Shown here: positions 1-5,274 of the stretch, piece after piece
How the letters are laid out: every line of letters begins with the position of its first letter
How positions within the stretch are numbered: the first letter of the stretch is position 1
DNA from: Bacillota bacterium
GTDB lineage: Bacteria; Bacillota; Sulfobacillia; Sulfobacillales; Sulfobacillaceae
NCBI GenBank assembly: GCA_023488565.1
Contig: JAMDDZ010000015.1
Span: 1-6,302 of the forward strand
Reading direction: 5' to 3'
DNA: 6,302 nucleotides
Notes under the pieces: generated by a model
Databases searched by the model: none
What the model saw: only the letters and a program-made list of their open reading frames with translations
What the model was told of the DNA's origin: nothing
Translations under genes and position numbers: made by a program

Positions 1-816
1 TACCGGAATAGCGATTAACAAGCCCCGGGTAAATTCCCCATACTTAAAGGTCTTTTCTAGAATGTCTGCCAAGTAGCTTAAGACGCCGAACAAAATGAAC
101 AGTACCACGGCGCCCCCCAGAAAAGTTGCGGCAATCGAACCAGCTTTTTGGCTTAGGGTATGGGTCAGGCCTTGCCAATATTGCTTAAAACCTCCCCGCG
201 CTTTTTGGCCTTTCGGTTCTTTAATGACCCACCATACCGCAGCGGCAATCGGAAAAGAGAGTAATCCATAAACAAAGAACGGCGCAAACCAAATGAGAAG
301 AGCCATCGCGGACCCAGCGATGGGGGAGATCACCTTGCCTAAGCCATTTGATGCCTCCAGAATACCCAGCGCTCCCGCTCGACTTTTGCCTTGATACATA
401 TCTCCGGCTACTGCCATTGCCAGTTGATAGGTGCCCCCCGCTCCAATGCCCTGCAACAAGCGCGATCCCATAATCCAATAATACGGATGGGGGAAAAACC
501 AGGCAGAGATGCCGGCTCCCAGTCCCCCCAGACCATACACAGTCAACGCCGGGACCATAATGACTTTACGTCCTAGACGGTCTGAAAGAGCACCGGCAAA
601 AGGTATAATAACGCCGGCGGGAATGGAAAATATCGTAATAATGAGCCCCACCTGAAACAGGGTTAAATGCATAACACTCATCATTTTTGGCAACACCGGA
701 ATCAGCATCGAGTTGCCGAGAACCATGATGAAGGGAACTGAGCACAACACTGCTAATTTGAGCCCATGTCGGTCCGATGCAACCGCCGATCCCGAAGACC
801 CGCCCCGCTCTGCCAT
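1..816 (-). CDS. MFS multidrug-type exporter, 3' end cut off by the window edge
   Basis: This is the N-terminal 272 residues of a major facilitator superfamily transporter, a proton-coupled inner-membrane exporter. After a short polar N-terminus (about 1-18), TM1 carries the sequence MVLGNSMLIPVLP. The TM2-TM3 loop holds MFS motif A (G75 to K84, GALSDRLGRK), and motif B follows at R119 (RLLQGIGAG). TM5 has an ASNGLGKVISP segment resembling motif C of drug:H+ antiporters, especially the Bacillus YfmO/YitG-like (ACDE) group. A basic loop (about 199-225) separates the two halves, and the sequence stops around TM7-TM8, so about 120-150 residues should lie to the left of the window. The start is the ATG at 816-814, with GGGAGG at 830-825 spaced 8 bases away. 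It is transcribed divergently from comA, 152 bp apart. The substrate cannot be read from the sequence; drug efflux is the family default and sulfolactate export is only a contextual guess. Confidence 0.88.
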   Translation of the reverse strand, partial: MAERGGSSGSAVASDRHGLKLAVLCSVPFIMVLGNSMLIPVLPKMMSVMHLTLFQVGLIITIFSIPAGVIIPFAGALSDRLGRKVIMVPALTVYGLGGLGAGISAWFFPHPYYWIMGSRLLQGIGAGGTYQLAMAVAGDMYQGKSRAGALGILEASNGLGKVISPIAGSAMALLIWFAPFFVYGLLSFPIAAAVWWVIKEPKGQKARGGFKQYWQGLTHTLSQKAGSIAATFLGGAVVLFILFGVLSYLADILEKTFKYGEFTRGLLIAIPV

Positions 817-823
817 ATATTGT

Positions 824-830
824 GCCTCCC
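824..830 (-). promoter_or_regulatory. Shine-Dalgarno site of the MFS gene
   Basis: GGGAGGC on the minus strand lies 7 bases before the ATG at 816. It fixes this frame as the coding one and excludes the overlapping minus-strand frame that starts at 847. Confidence 0.7.
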
Positions 831-950
831 ATGATGGAATTGAACAACTACACTCTCTAAACTGTCCCAAATTCTCGCGGCAATGCTAAAAATATTAACC
901 GTCACCTCCATCATCTGGCCTGAATATCGTGCCTAAGAAATCTCCAACCT

Positions 951-957
951 GAGGAGG
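951..957 (+). promoter_or_regulatory. Shine-Dalgarno site of comA
   Basis: GAGGAGG lies 11 bases before the ATG at 969. The spacing is slightly long but the match is strong and supports that start. Confidence 0.65.
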
Positions 958-968
958 AACACACGACG

Positions 969-1841
969 ATGGCACATGATGACAACAAGGCTTGGTTAGA
1001 TATCCTAGATTTTCCTGTCGCTGATCGAACCTCGAAGCCTCGGCAACGTGGATTGACGATGGTCATTGATAAGGGATTGGGACTTACGGATACTCGCGAT
1101 TTAATGGAACTGGCGTCAGACTATGTTGACGACCTCAAATTGACCTTTGGCACTTCGGCTTTCTACCACACCCGGCTCTTGCGGCAGAAAATCGAATTGG
1201 TAAAGTCATACGGGGTGCACATTTATCCTGGAGGAACGTTCTTAGAATTGGCATTGCTGCAAGGGCGACTTATTGAGTTTTTAGACCGAGCTCGGGAGTT
1301 GGGTTTTACCGGAGTGGAAATTTCCGATGGCACTATCAATTTGGATCCAGAAACTCGCCATAATACGATTCAATTGGCACGGGTGTACGGATTTGAGTTA
1401 GTGGTCAGCGAAGTGGGGAAAAAAGATCCGCGTGATACGATTCCTGATCTGCGCTTATGGGAACAAGTGGCGGATGATTTGATGGCCGGATCCGATGTGG
1501 TGATTGTGGAAGGGCGGGAAAGCGGGCAGGGAGTCGTGATTTACGACGATCAAGGCGAAGTTTTGGAAGATGAACTGGAGGAAATGGTTCGTCATTTGCC
1601 TGATCCCAGCCGCGTCTTGTGGGAAGCACCTAAGAAACACCAACAGCAGGAATTAATTTTGCGATTTGGCCCAAATGTCTCACTAGGAAATATTGAGCCC
1701 CAGGATGTTTTGGCCTTGGAGGCCTTGCGAGTAGGATTGCGAGGAGATACCTTGCGCCAGTATTATGTGAGCAGCGGGGCATTGGATCCCATCAAATGGC
1801 CACCACCGCTTAAAGTGAAAGGGGGAGATTTGGTCGATTGA
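969..1841 (+). CDS. comA: Phosphosulfolactate synthase (ComA family)
   Basis: This enzyme adds sulfite to phosphoenolpyruvate to give (R)-2-phospho-3-sulfolactate, in the cytoplasm. The family is known from methanogen coenzyme M synthesis (ComA) and from Bacillus (YitD), where it serves sulfolactate formation. The 290-residue protein is a single TIM-barrel domain with the family blocks in order: a basic N-terminal SKPRQRGLTMVIDKG (22-36), KLTFGTS (57-63, usually KxGWGTS), YPGGT (86-90), VEISDGT (116-122) and SEVGKKD (147-153). These supply the conserved Lys, Asp, Glu and Ser residues of the barrel mouth. It is slightly longer than typical members (about 250-275 residues), with the extra length spread over both ends. 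The ATG at 969 follows GAGGAGG. The stop codon overlaps the likely start of comB, so the two are translationally coupled and make consecutive steps. The identification is firm; the physiological purpose here (spore solute, sulfite handling or a coenzyme M-like route) is not visible. Confidence 0.93.
   Translation: MAHDDNKAWLDILDFPVADRTSKPRQRGLTMVIDKGLGLTDTRDLMELASDYVDDLKLTFGTSAFYHTRLLRQKIELVKSYGVHIYPGGTFLELALLQGRLIEFLDRARELGFTGVEISDGTINLDPETRHNTIQLARVYGFELVVSEVGKKDPRDTIPDLRLWEQVADDLMAGSDVVIVEGRESGQGVVIYDDQGEVLEDELEEMVRHLPDPSRVLWEAPKKHQQQELILRFGPNVSLGNIEPQDVLALEALRVGLRGDTLRQYYVSSGALDPIKWPPPLKVKGGDLVD
1821..1827 (+). promoter_or_regulatory. Shine-Dalgarno site pointing to a rare ATT start of comB
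   Basis: The purine run GGGGGAG inside the end of comA ends 9 bases before the in-frame ATT at 1837. No ATG, GTG or TTG exists in the comB frame between the upstream stop (TGA 1816-1818) and the GTG at 1876. A second purine run, GGGAGG (1856-1861), lies 14 bases before that GTG, which is longer than usual. Confidence 0.5.
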
Positions 1842-2535
1842 TGTTGTTTTTCGTTGGGAGGATGTTCCGGACGATGTGGATGGGTGCTCTGTGCTGGTGA
1901 TTGATACCTTAAGGGCGACCACTACGCTGACCACCATTTTAGACCGCGGTGCCACCAAAGTGTTGACCTGTGCGTCATTGGACGAGGCATTTCATTATAA
2001 ACGACAAGATTCTACGCTGATTCTTGGAGGCGAACGTCACAACCGGCCGGTACCGGGCTTTGATGCGGGGAATTCGCCTTTTGACTACCCATCGGAATTG
2101 GTCGAGGGACGCGCCGTAATACTGACGACGACCAATGGCACTCAAGCTGTGGCCAAGGTCAATGGCGCCGAACGGGTCGGATTAGCTTGCTTGCTTAACG
2201 CGGCGACAGCGGCCAGATGGCAGCAAGAACAAAAATCAGAAGCGCTTGTGGTTTGTGCGGGAACTGTAGGTCATGTGTCTTGGGAGGATGTGTTAACAGC
2301 AGGGGCGGTCATTAATGAGTGGTCAGAGCATGATTGGACCGATGCTGCCCGGCTGGCATGGACGGCATTTACCGTCAACCAGGCGCGTATTGCTCAAAGT
2401 ATTCTGCAGTCCCGACACGCACAACATTTGTTATCGTCCGGAATGGAACGCGACGTATCATACGCCGCCCGTATCAATCAATCGTCCACGGTTCCGGTTA
2501 GGGGACCGGACGGGTGGTTTTACCGGAACGCTTAA
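1837..2535 (+). CDS. comB: 2-phosphosulfolactate phosphatase (ComB family)
   Basis: This Mg-dependent phosphatase converts 2-phosphosulfolactate to 3-sulfolactate, the step after ComA. From the ATT at 1837 the protein has 232 residues, the normal ComB size. The family blocks are all present: DVVFRWEDVP (2-11), VLVIDTLRATTT (19-30), LGGERHNRPVPGFDAGNSP (63-81), LTTTNGT (96-102) and CAGTVGHVSWEDV (140-152). The conserved acidic and Ser/Thr-rich loops are those expected of the active site. The start is unusual. The family's first strand (xxDVVF...) lies upstream of the only conventional start, GTG 1876, and would be lost with it. The ATT at 1837 overlaps the comA stop as ATTGA and has a purine-rich ribosome site 9 bases before it. 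If GTG 1876 is used instead, the protein has 219 residues and lacks the first strand. A strong terminator follows 12 bases after the stop. Confidence 0.92.
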   Translation: MDVVFRWEDVPDDVDGCSVLVIDTLRATTTLTTILDRGATKVLTCASLDEAFHYKRQDSTLILGGERHNRPVPGFDAGNSPFDYPSELVEGRAVILTTTNGTQAVAKVNGAERVGLACLLNAATAARWQQEQKSEALVVCAGTVGHVSWEDVLTAGAVINEWSEHDWTDAARLAWTAFTVNQARIAQSILQSRHAQHLLSSGMERDVSYAARINQSSTVPVRGPDGWFYRNA

Positions 2536-2547
2536 GTCTTTCCGCAA

Positions 2548-2576
2548 GGGCCGGCCGGCAATAGGCCGGTCTTTTT
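2548..2576 (+). terminator. Rho-independent terminator after comB
   Basis: A GC-rich inverted repeat pairs CCGGCC (2551-2556) with GGCCGG (2564-2569) around a 7-base loop. It extends outward by a G-U, a G-C and a G-U pair (2548-2550 with 2570-2572) and runs into a T tract (2572-2576). It starts 12 bases after the comB stop and separates comAB from the next operon. Confidence 0.9.
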
Positions 2577-2619
2577 GTTGTCCGAGTTTCATAGATATTG
2601 CCGTCGGAAAGTGGACAGC

Positions 2620-2624
2620 GGAGG
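2620..2624 (+). promoter_or_regulatory. Shine-Dalgarno site of the DUF441 gene
   Basis: GGAGG lies 5 bases before the ATG at 2630 and decides this start over the long upstream open frame that overlaps comB. Between the terminator and this site I see no convincing -35/-10 pair, only a weak TAGATA at 2592. Confidence 0.65.
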
Positions 2625-2629
2625 CGGCC

Positions 2630-3100
2630 ATGCTGAACAACGCGACTCTCGGATTGTTAGCACTGTTAATTTTAGGTATCTGGGCTCGCTCCAATTTAGT
2701 GGCTGCCGCTGCGGCCATTTTGTTGGTAATTCGATTTACCCGTCTGACATTTTTGTTTCCAGTCCTGGAGCGTCGTGGGGTGGAAGTCGGGTTATTGTTC
2801 TTAACCTTGGCGATGCTGGTGCCATTTGCAGTAGGCAAGGTGAGTCTTAAAGACATTGGCAAAGGGCTATTGACGGTACCGGGAATTTTAGCGGTAATCG
2901 GGGGCGCTGTTGCTACACATTTGAATGGTCGCGGTTTACACCTATTGGCGGACAACAGTTACTTGATGATTAGCCTAATCGTCGGTTCTATCGTAGGTAT
3001 TGTGGTCTGGGGAGGAATTCCCGTAGGACCGTTGATGGCTGCCGGAGTGACCTATCTGATGCTGCAGATCATTGAATCGGTAGGCCGGTATTTTCACTAA
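2630..3100 (+). CDS. DUF441 / UPF0756 family integral membrane protein
   Basis: This 156-residue, very hydrophobic protein is predicted to span the membrane four or five times. It matches the UPF0756 (DUF441, YeaL-like) family in length and in its signature stretches: PVLERRGVEVGLLFLTLAML near the middle of the first half, then PFAVGKVSLKDI, a GRGLHLL turn, and the C-terminal GIPVGPLMAAG. The molecular function of the family is unknown. The open frame extends upstream through the terminator into comB, but the start at ATG 2630 is set by GGAGG at 2620 and by the family's usual N-terminus, which begins directly with the first membrane segment. It is the first gene of a probable three-gene envelope operon; the next ribosome site lies just 8 bases after its stop. 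Confidence 0.88.
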   Translation: MLNNATLGLLALLILGIWARSNLVAAAAAILLVIRFTRLTFLFPVLERRGVEVGLLFLTLAMLVPFAVGKVSLKDIGKGLLTVPGILAVIGGAVATHLNGRGLHLLADNSYLMISLIVGSIVGIVVWGGIPVGPLMAAGVTYLMLQIIESVGRYFH

Positions 3101-3121
3101 ACGCGAGTGGGAGAGATAACG

Positions 3122-3391
3122 ATGCCCAATGAAATTTATTTACGCGGGATGGTCGTGATTCGGTTTCTATCAGCCATGATGGAACTGACCGGGGCGTTTC
3201 TTATGTGGCGGTTTAATCGCATTGAGATGGCCGTACGGATTAATGGATTTTTGGGATTGGTGGGCCCGATGATTCTTACCACCACCATGCTGCTTGGAAT
3301 CGCCGGACTCGCGGCCACTAAAGTGCCGCTAGGAAAAATTTTTTGGATTGCTGGAGGGGTGGCCCTTATCATGTGGGGTACTACCCGGTGA
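3122..3391 (+). CDS. YqhV-like small membrane protein (DUF2619)
   Basis: This 89-residue protein has three predicted membrane segments (about 10-28, 41-65 and 70-86). The first two are joined by a charged link, WRFNRIEMAVRINGFLGLVG, typical of the YqhV/DUF2619 family. In Bacillus subtilis yqhV lies next to the spoIIIA sporulation operon, but its biochemical role is unknown. The start is ATG 3122, preceded at 6 bases by GGGAGAG (3109-3115). An in-frame GTG at 3107 would add five residues but would place the start on top of this ribosome site. The gene lies 21 bp after the DUF441 gene and its stop overlaps the next start as GTGA (3388-3391), so the two are translationally coupled. Confidence 0.85.
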   Translation: MPNEIYLRGMVVIRFLSAMMELTGAFLMWRFNRIEMAVRINGFLGLVGPMILTTTMLLGIAGLAATKVPLGKIFWIAGGVALIMWGTTR

Positions 3392-4125
3392 CTGGATTTT
3401 GGGTCATTTCGTTGCATTCTCTCCTACGCCATTGGCGAATGGCATTAGTTTTGGCGATTGTCGCTGTCTGGAGTCCTTGGTCTGTATTTGTACAAGGTCC
3501 GGATGTCGGTGCGCCCCCGTTTGGGGTAATGGTTTTGGTACCGACCCACCAAAGGGCAGTAGCTTTGACTTTTGATGATGGGCCGAGCCCCCGCACGACT
3601 ACAAAGATTTTGTCTTTGTTGATGTCATTTCATGACCAGGCGACATTTTTTATATTAGGCTCACAAGCAGCAAAATATCCCAAACTCACTCAGTTAATCG
3701 TTAAAGACGGAATGGAATTGGGTAATCATACCTATGGCCACATCAATTTGACCCAACATAGTTTAACCCAAGACGTCGCGGACTTGACGCGGACCAACCA
3801 CATCATTCAGCAATTGACGCACCGAACCCCACACTGGCTGCGTCCGCCTTATGGGGCTTACTCGACCAAGGTGTTGCACGCGGCCGCTGAATGTGGCTTG
3901 CATTTGGTGCTCTGGACTCCGGGATTTGTCCCCGTCGAAAATCAAGATCCTAGTCAATTAGTGTCGAACGTGGTAAAACACCTGGCTCCAGGAGAAATTA
4001 TCCCGTTGCCGGAATCTGGGCCCCGGGTGGCGGAAGAAATGGGGGCGTTGTTCATCCTGTTGCATGATTTGAAGACCTTGGGATACCGTTCGGTAACGGT
4101 TTCGGCCCTTGCTAGGATGCACTAA
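3388..4125 (+). CDS. Polysaccharide deacetylase (NodB/CE4) domain protein, atypical active site
   Basis: This 245-residue CE4-fold protein has an N-terminal signal anchor (basic HSLLRHWR, then a hydrophobic segment at about 18-36), so it probably acts outside the membrane on a wall or surface polysaccharide. Motif 1 is TFDDGPS (61-67), with the base Asp63 and metal ligand Asp64. Motif 2 is NHTYGH (113-118), with metal ligands His114 and His118. Motif 3 is RPPYG (152-156). Two catalytic features look changed. Motif 4, usually WxxD, reads LWTPGF (175-180). At the motif 5 position, usually IILLHD after PG, it reads EIIPLPE (203-209), so the expected His is absent. An ILLHD at 223-227 lies too close to the final LKTLGY to be motif 5. 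The GTG start overlaps the previous stop by 4 bp. A weak upstream G-rich run suggests coupled translation. It may be a modified-specificity or inactive homologue. Confidence 0.87.
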   Translation: MTGFWVISLHSLLRHWRMALVLAIVAVWSPWSVFVQGPDVGAPPFGVMVLVPTHQRAVALTFDDGPSPRTTTKILSLLMSFHDQATFFILGSQAAKYPKLTQLIVKDGMELGNHTYGHINLTQHSLTQDVADLTRTNHIIQQLTHRTPHWLRPPYGAYSTKVLHAAAECGLHLVLWTPGFVPVENQDPSQLVSNVVKHLAPGEIIPLPESGPRVAEEMGALFILLHDLKTLGYRSVTVSALARMH

Positions 4126-4137
4126 CTTCTGCGTCAA

Positions 4138-4146
4138 TGGTATACT
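4138..4146 (+). promoter_or_regulatory. Extended -10 promoter for the rsmD-coaD operon
   Basis: TGgTATACT is a near-consensus extended -10 element 12 bases after the deacetylase stop. A 17-base spacer leads back to a poor -35 (TGCACT at 4118, three matches to TTGACA), which is typical of extended -10 promoters. Transcription would start near 4153, giving a leader of about 20-40 bases depending on which rsmD start is used. Confidence 0.6.
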
Positions 4147-4158
4147 GGCGACAATTGG

Positions 4159-4177
4159 ATCTAGGCCTGGTCTAGAT
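4159..4177 (+). other. Short hairpin in the rsmD leader covering the upstream ATG
   Basis: ATCTAG (4159-4164) and CTAGAT (4172-4177) form a perfect 6-bp inverted repeat with a 7-base loop, or 5 with one G-U pair. The right arm includes the first two bases of the ATG at 4176 and ends just before the AGGAGG at 4180. No T tract follows, so it is not a terminator. Confidence 0.4.
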
Positions 4178-4778
4178 GCAGGAGGGACATGCAATTCGCA
4201 TCGTAGGAGGACAAGCCGGAGGACGCCGTCTGGTGGCTCCTAAAGGACTGGCGACCCGTCCGACCGGGGAGCGGGTGCGTGAGGCACTCTTCAATATGCT
4301 AGGGGTCGAAGTAGAATCGGCCACCGTTTTAGACCTCTATGCTGGATCCGGGGCACTGGCTTTGGAAGCCCTATCCCGGGGGGCGGCGAGCGCCTGGTTA
4401 ATCGAACCTGACTATCATGCGCGTCAGGCTATCAAAAAGAACCTGGCCGTGTTGAGCCCCGAGATGGAGGTTGTGGTTAATGCAATTTCTGCAGAACAGT
4501 TTATGGATCACGCAATAAAAATGGGGCAACGGTTTTCGCTAATATTTTGCGACCCGCCGTGGAAATTTGGGTTGGATTGCAAAGTAATCCAGACATTAAG
4601 CAAAATCACCAAACCCGGTGGGCTAGTGATTGTTGAACATCCTGCTTCCCAGGAAACCGTTGCCATTCCGGGATTGGTGCCCCAGCGTCGGAGACAGTGG
4701 GGCGATACAGCCGTTTCTTGGTATCGCCTTGAGACTCCGCAAATTTTGTCGAAGGAGGATCTTGCCCGTGAACCATAG
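4176..4778 (+). CDS. rsmD: 16S rRNA (guanine(966)-N(2))-methyltransferase RsmD
   Basis: RsmD (YlbH in Bacillus) transfers a methyl group from S-adenosylmethionine to the N2 of G966 of 16S rRNA in the assembling 30S subunit. The 200-residue Rossmann-type domain shows IRIVGGQAGGRRL (7-19), TRPTGERVREALFNML (27-42), the SAM-binding VLDLYAGSGALALEALSRGA (51-70), an acidic E77 at the end of strand 2, and the catalytic DPPW (126-129, usually DPPY/F). Size and motif order are normal. Two starts compete. ATG 4176 gives MQEGHAIRIVGG but has no ribosome site and lies in a hairpin arm. ATT 4194 gives a 194-residue protein beginning M-RIVGG, as in most family members, and sits 8 bases after a perfect AGGAGG. 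I annotate from the ATG as the conventional choice. The end overlaps coaD by 11 bp. Confidence 0.93.
   Translation: MQEGHAIRIVGGQAGGRRLVAPKGLATRPTGERVREALFNMLGVEVESATVLDLYAGSGALALEALSRGAASAWLIEPDYHARQAIKKNLAVLSPEMEVVVNAISAEQFMDHAIKMGQRFSLIFCDPPWKFGLDCKVIQTLSKITKPGGLVIVEHPASQETVAIPGLVPQRRRQWGDTAVSWYRLETPQILSKEDLAREP
4180..4185 (+). promoter_or_regulatory. Consensus Shine-Dalgarno site for an ATT start of rsmD
   Basis: A perfect AGGAGG lies 2 bases downstream of the in-frame ATG (4176) and 8 bases upstream of an in-frame ATT (4194). The ATG at 4189 is out of frame, only 3 bases away, and reaches a stop after five codons. The site therefore serves the ATT best. Confidence 0.5.
4752..4758 (+). 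promoter_or_regulatory. Shine-Dalgarno site of coaD
   Basis: AAGGAGG lies 9 bases before the GTG at 4768 and decides that start. The open frame runs further upstream inside rsmD, and the nearby ATG at 4781 is out of frame. Confidence 0.75.
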
Positions 4779-5274
4779 TCATGCACTGTATCCTGGATCG
4801 TTCGATCCGATTCACAATGGCCATCTTGATGTTATTGAACGGGCCGCGCGGATGTTTCATTCCCTGCGTATCACGGTATTTGTCAACTCATCTAAAGCGC
4901 CCTTGTTTTCTGCTGATGAACGGGTGGAGTTAGTGCGAGCGGCAACCCGTGATATCCCCGGGGTCACCGTGGAGCAGAGCCGTGATCTTCTGGTGCGGTA
5001 TGCTCAAGCGCAGGGATTTGATATTGTGATCCGGGGACTGCGTGCGGTGCTCGACTTCGATTATGAGTTCCAAATTGCGCTGATGAATCGCAAGATGGCG
5101 CCTGGGGTCGAAACCATTTTCATGTTGACCAGTGAACATCACGCGTATTTAAGTTCTACTCTGGTTAAGGAGTTAGCTCGTTATGGTGCCGATGTCCATG
5201 AATTGGTTCCGGAGCCAGTTGCCACCGCGTTAATTCAAAAATTTTCCCAAACTGAGGGAGACCATCATGACTAA
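4768..5274 (+). CDS. coaD: Phosphopantetheine adenylyltransferase
   Basis: CoaD (PPAT) transfers AMP from ATP to 4'-phosphopantetheine, giving dephospho-CoA and pyrophosphate, the penultimate step of coenzyme A synthesis, in the cytoplasm. The protein has 168 residues (family 157-168) and is a complete nucleotidyltransferase fold. It shows YPGSFDPIHNGH (8-19) with the HxGH motif at 16-19, SSKAPLF (41-47) with the phosphate-binding Lys43, RGLRAVLDFDYE (89-100) and LSSTLVKE (128-135), the family's ISSTxVKE motif. The start is GTG 4768, 9 bases after AAGGAGG. The resulting MNHSHALYPGSF is a few residues longer than usual before the first strand. It overlaps rsmD by 11 bp and the next gene by 8 bp, so all three are probably co-translated; rsmD-coaD linkage is widespread in Bacillota. 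Confidence 0.96.
   Translation: MNHSHALYPGSFDPIHNGHLDVIERAARMFHSLRITVFVNSSKAPLFSADERVELVRAATRDIPGVTVEQSRDLLVRYAQAQGFDIVIRGLRAVLDFDYEFQIALMNRKMAPGVETIFMLTSEHHAYLSSTLVKELARYGADVHELVPEPVATALIQKFSQTEGDHHD

Larger units (their letters stand above)
817..968. other. Divergent intergenic region between the MFS gene and comA
   Basis: This 152-bp stretch must carry the promoters of both divergent genes. I do not see a convincing paired -35/-10 on either strand. The only hints are an AT-rich block around 884-896 with TGcTAAAAA, resembling an extended -10 for comA, and an AAATATT at 890-896. The latter is reminiscent of a sporulation sigma-E -35 element but lacks a good -10 partner. The comA ribosome binding site is at the right end. 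No operator-like palindrome stands out. Confidence 0.4.

Noticed and set aside
566..847. Minus-strand frame of 93 codons overlapping the MFS start
   Set aside because: It is a different frame from the MFS protein, which has full motif A and its own ribosome site.
890..916. Sigma-E-like promoter upstream of comA
   Set aside because: AAATATT fits a sigma-E -35, but the -10 candidate CATCATCT matches too few positions and the 12-base spacer is short.
1819..1841. comA-comB fusion or frameshifted single gene
   Set aside because: The comB frame has a stop at 1816-1818, and both proteins are full length with a normal coupled overlap.
1841..1900. TGATG overlap at the comA stop as a conventional comB start
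   Set aside because: That ATG is out of the comB frame and meets a TGA after 19 codons. Using it would require a frameshift, which is less simple than an ATT start.
2315..2629. Upstream extension of the DUF441 frame through comB and the terminator
   Set aside because: The extra residues are out-of-frame comB sequence, and GGAGG at 2620 plus family length fix the start at 2630.
2458..2955. 165-codon open frame on the minus strand opposite the DUF441 gene
   Set aside because: It is low-complexity (Pro, Asn, Arg, Lys rich), runs antisense through the comB end, the terminator and DUF441, and mirrors the hydrophobic codons of the real gene.
4189..4206. ATG 4189 after AGGAGG as the rsmD start or a leader peptide
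   Set aside because: It is only 3 bases from AGGAGG, out of the rsmD frame, and codes for five residues before TAG. I see no attenuator structure to go with it.
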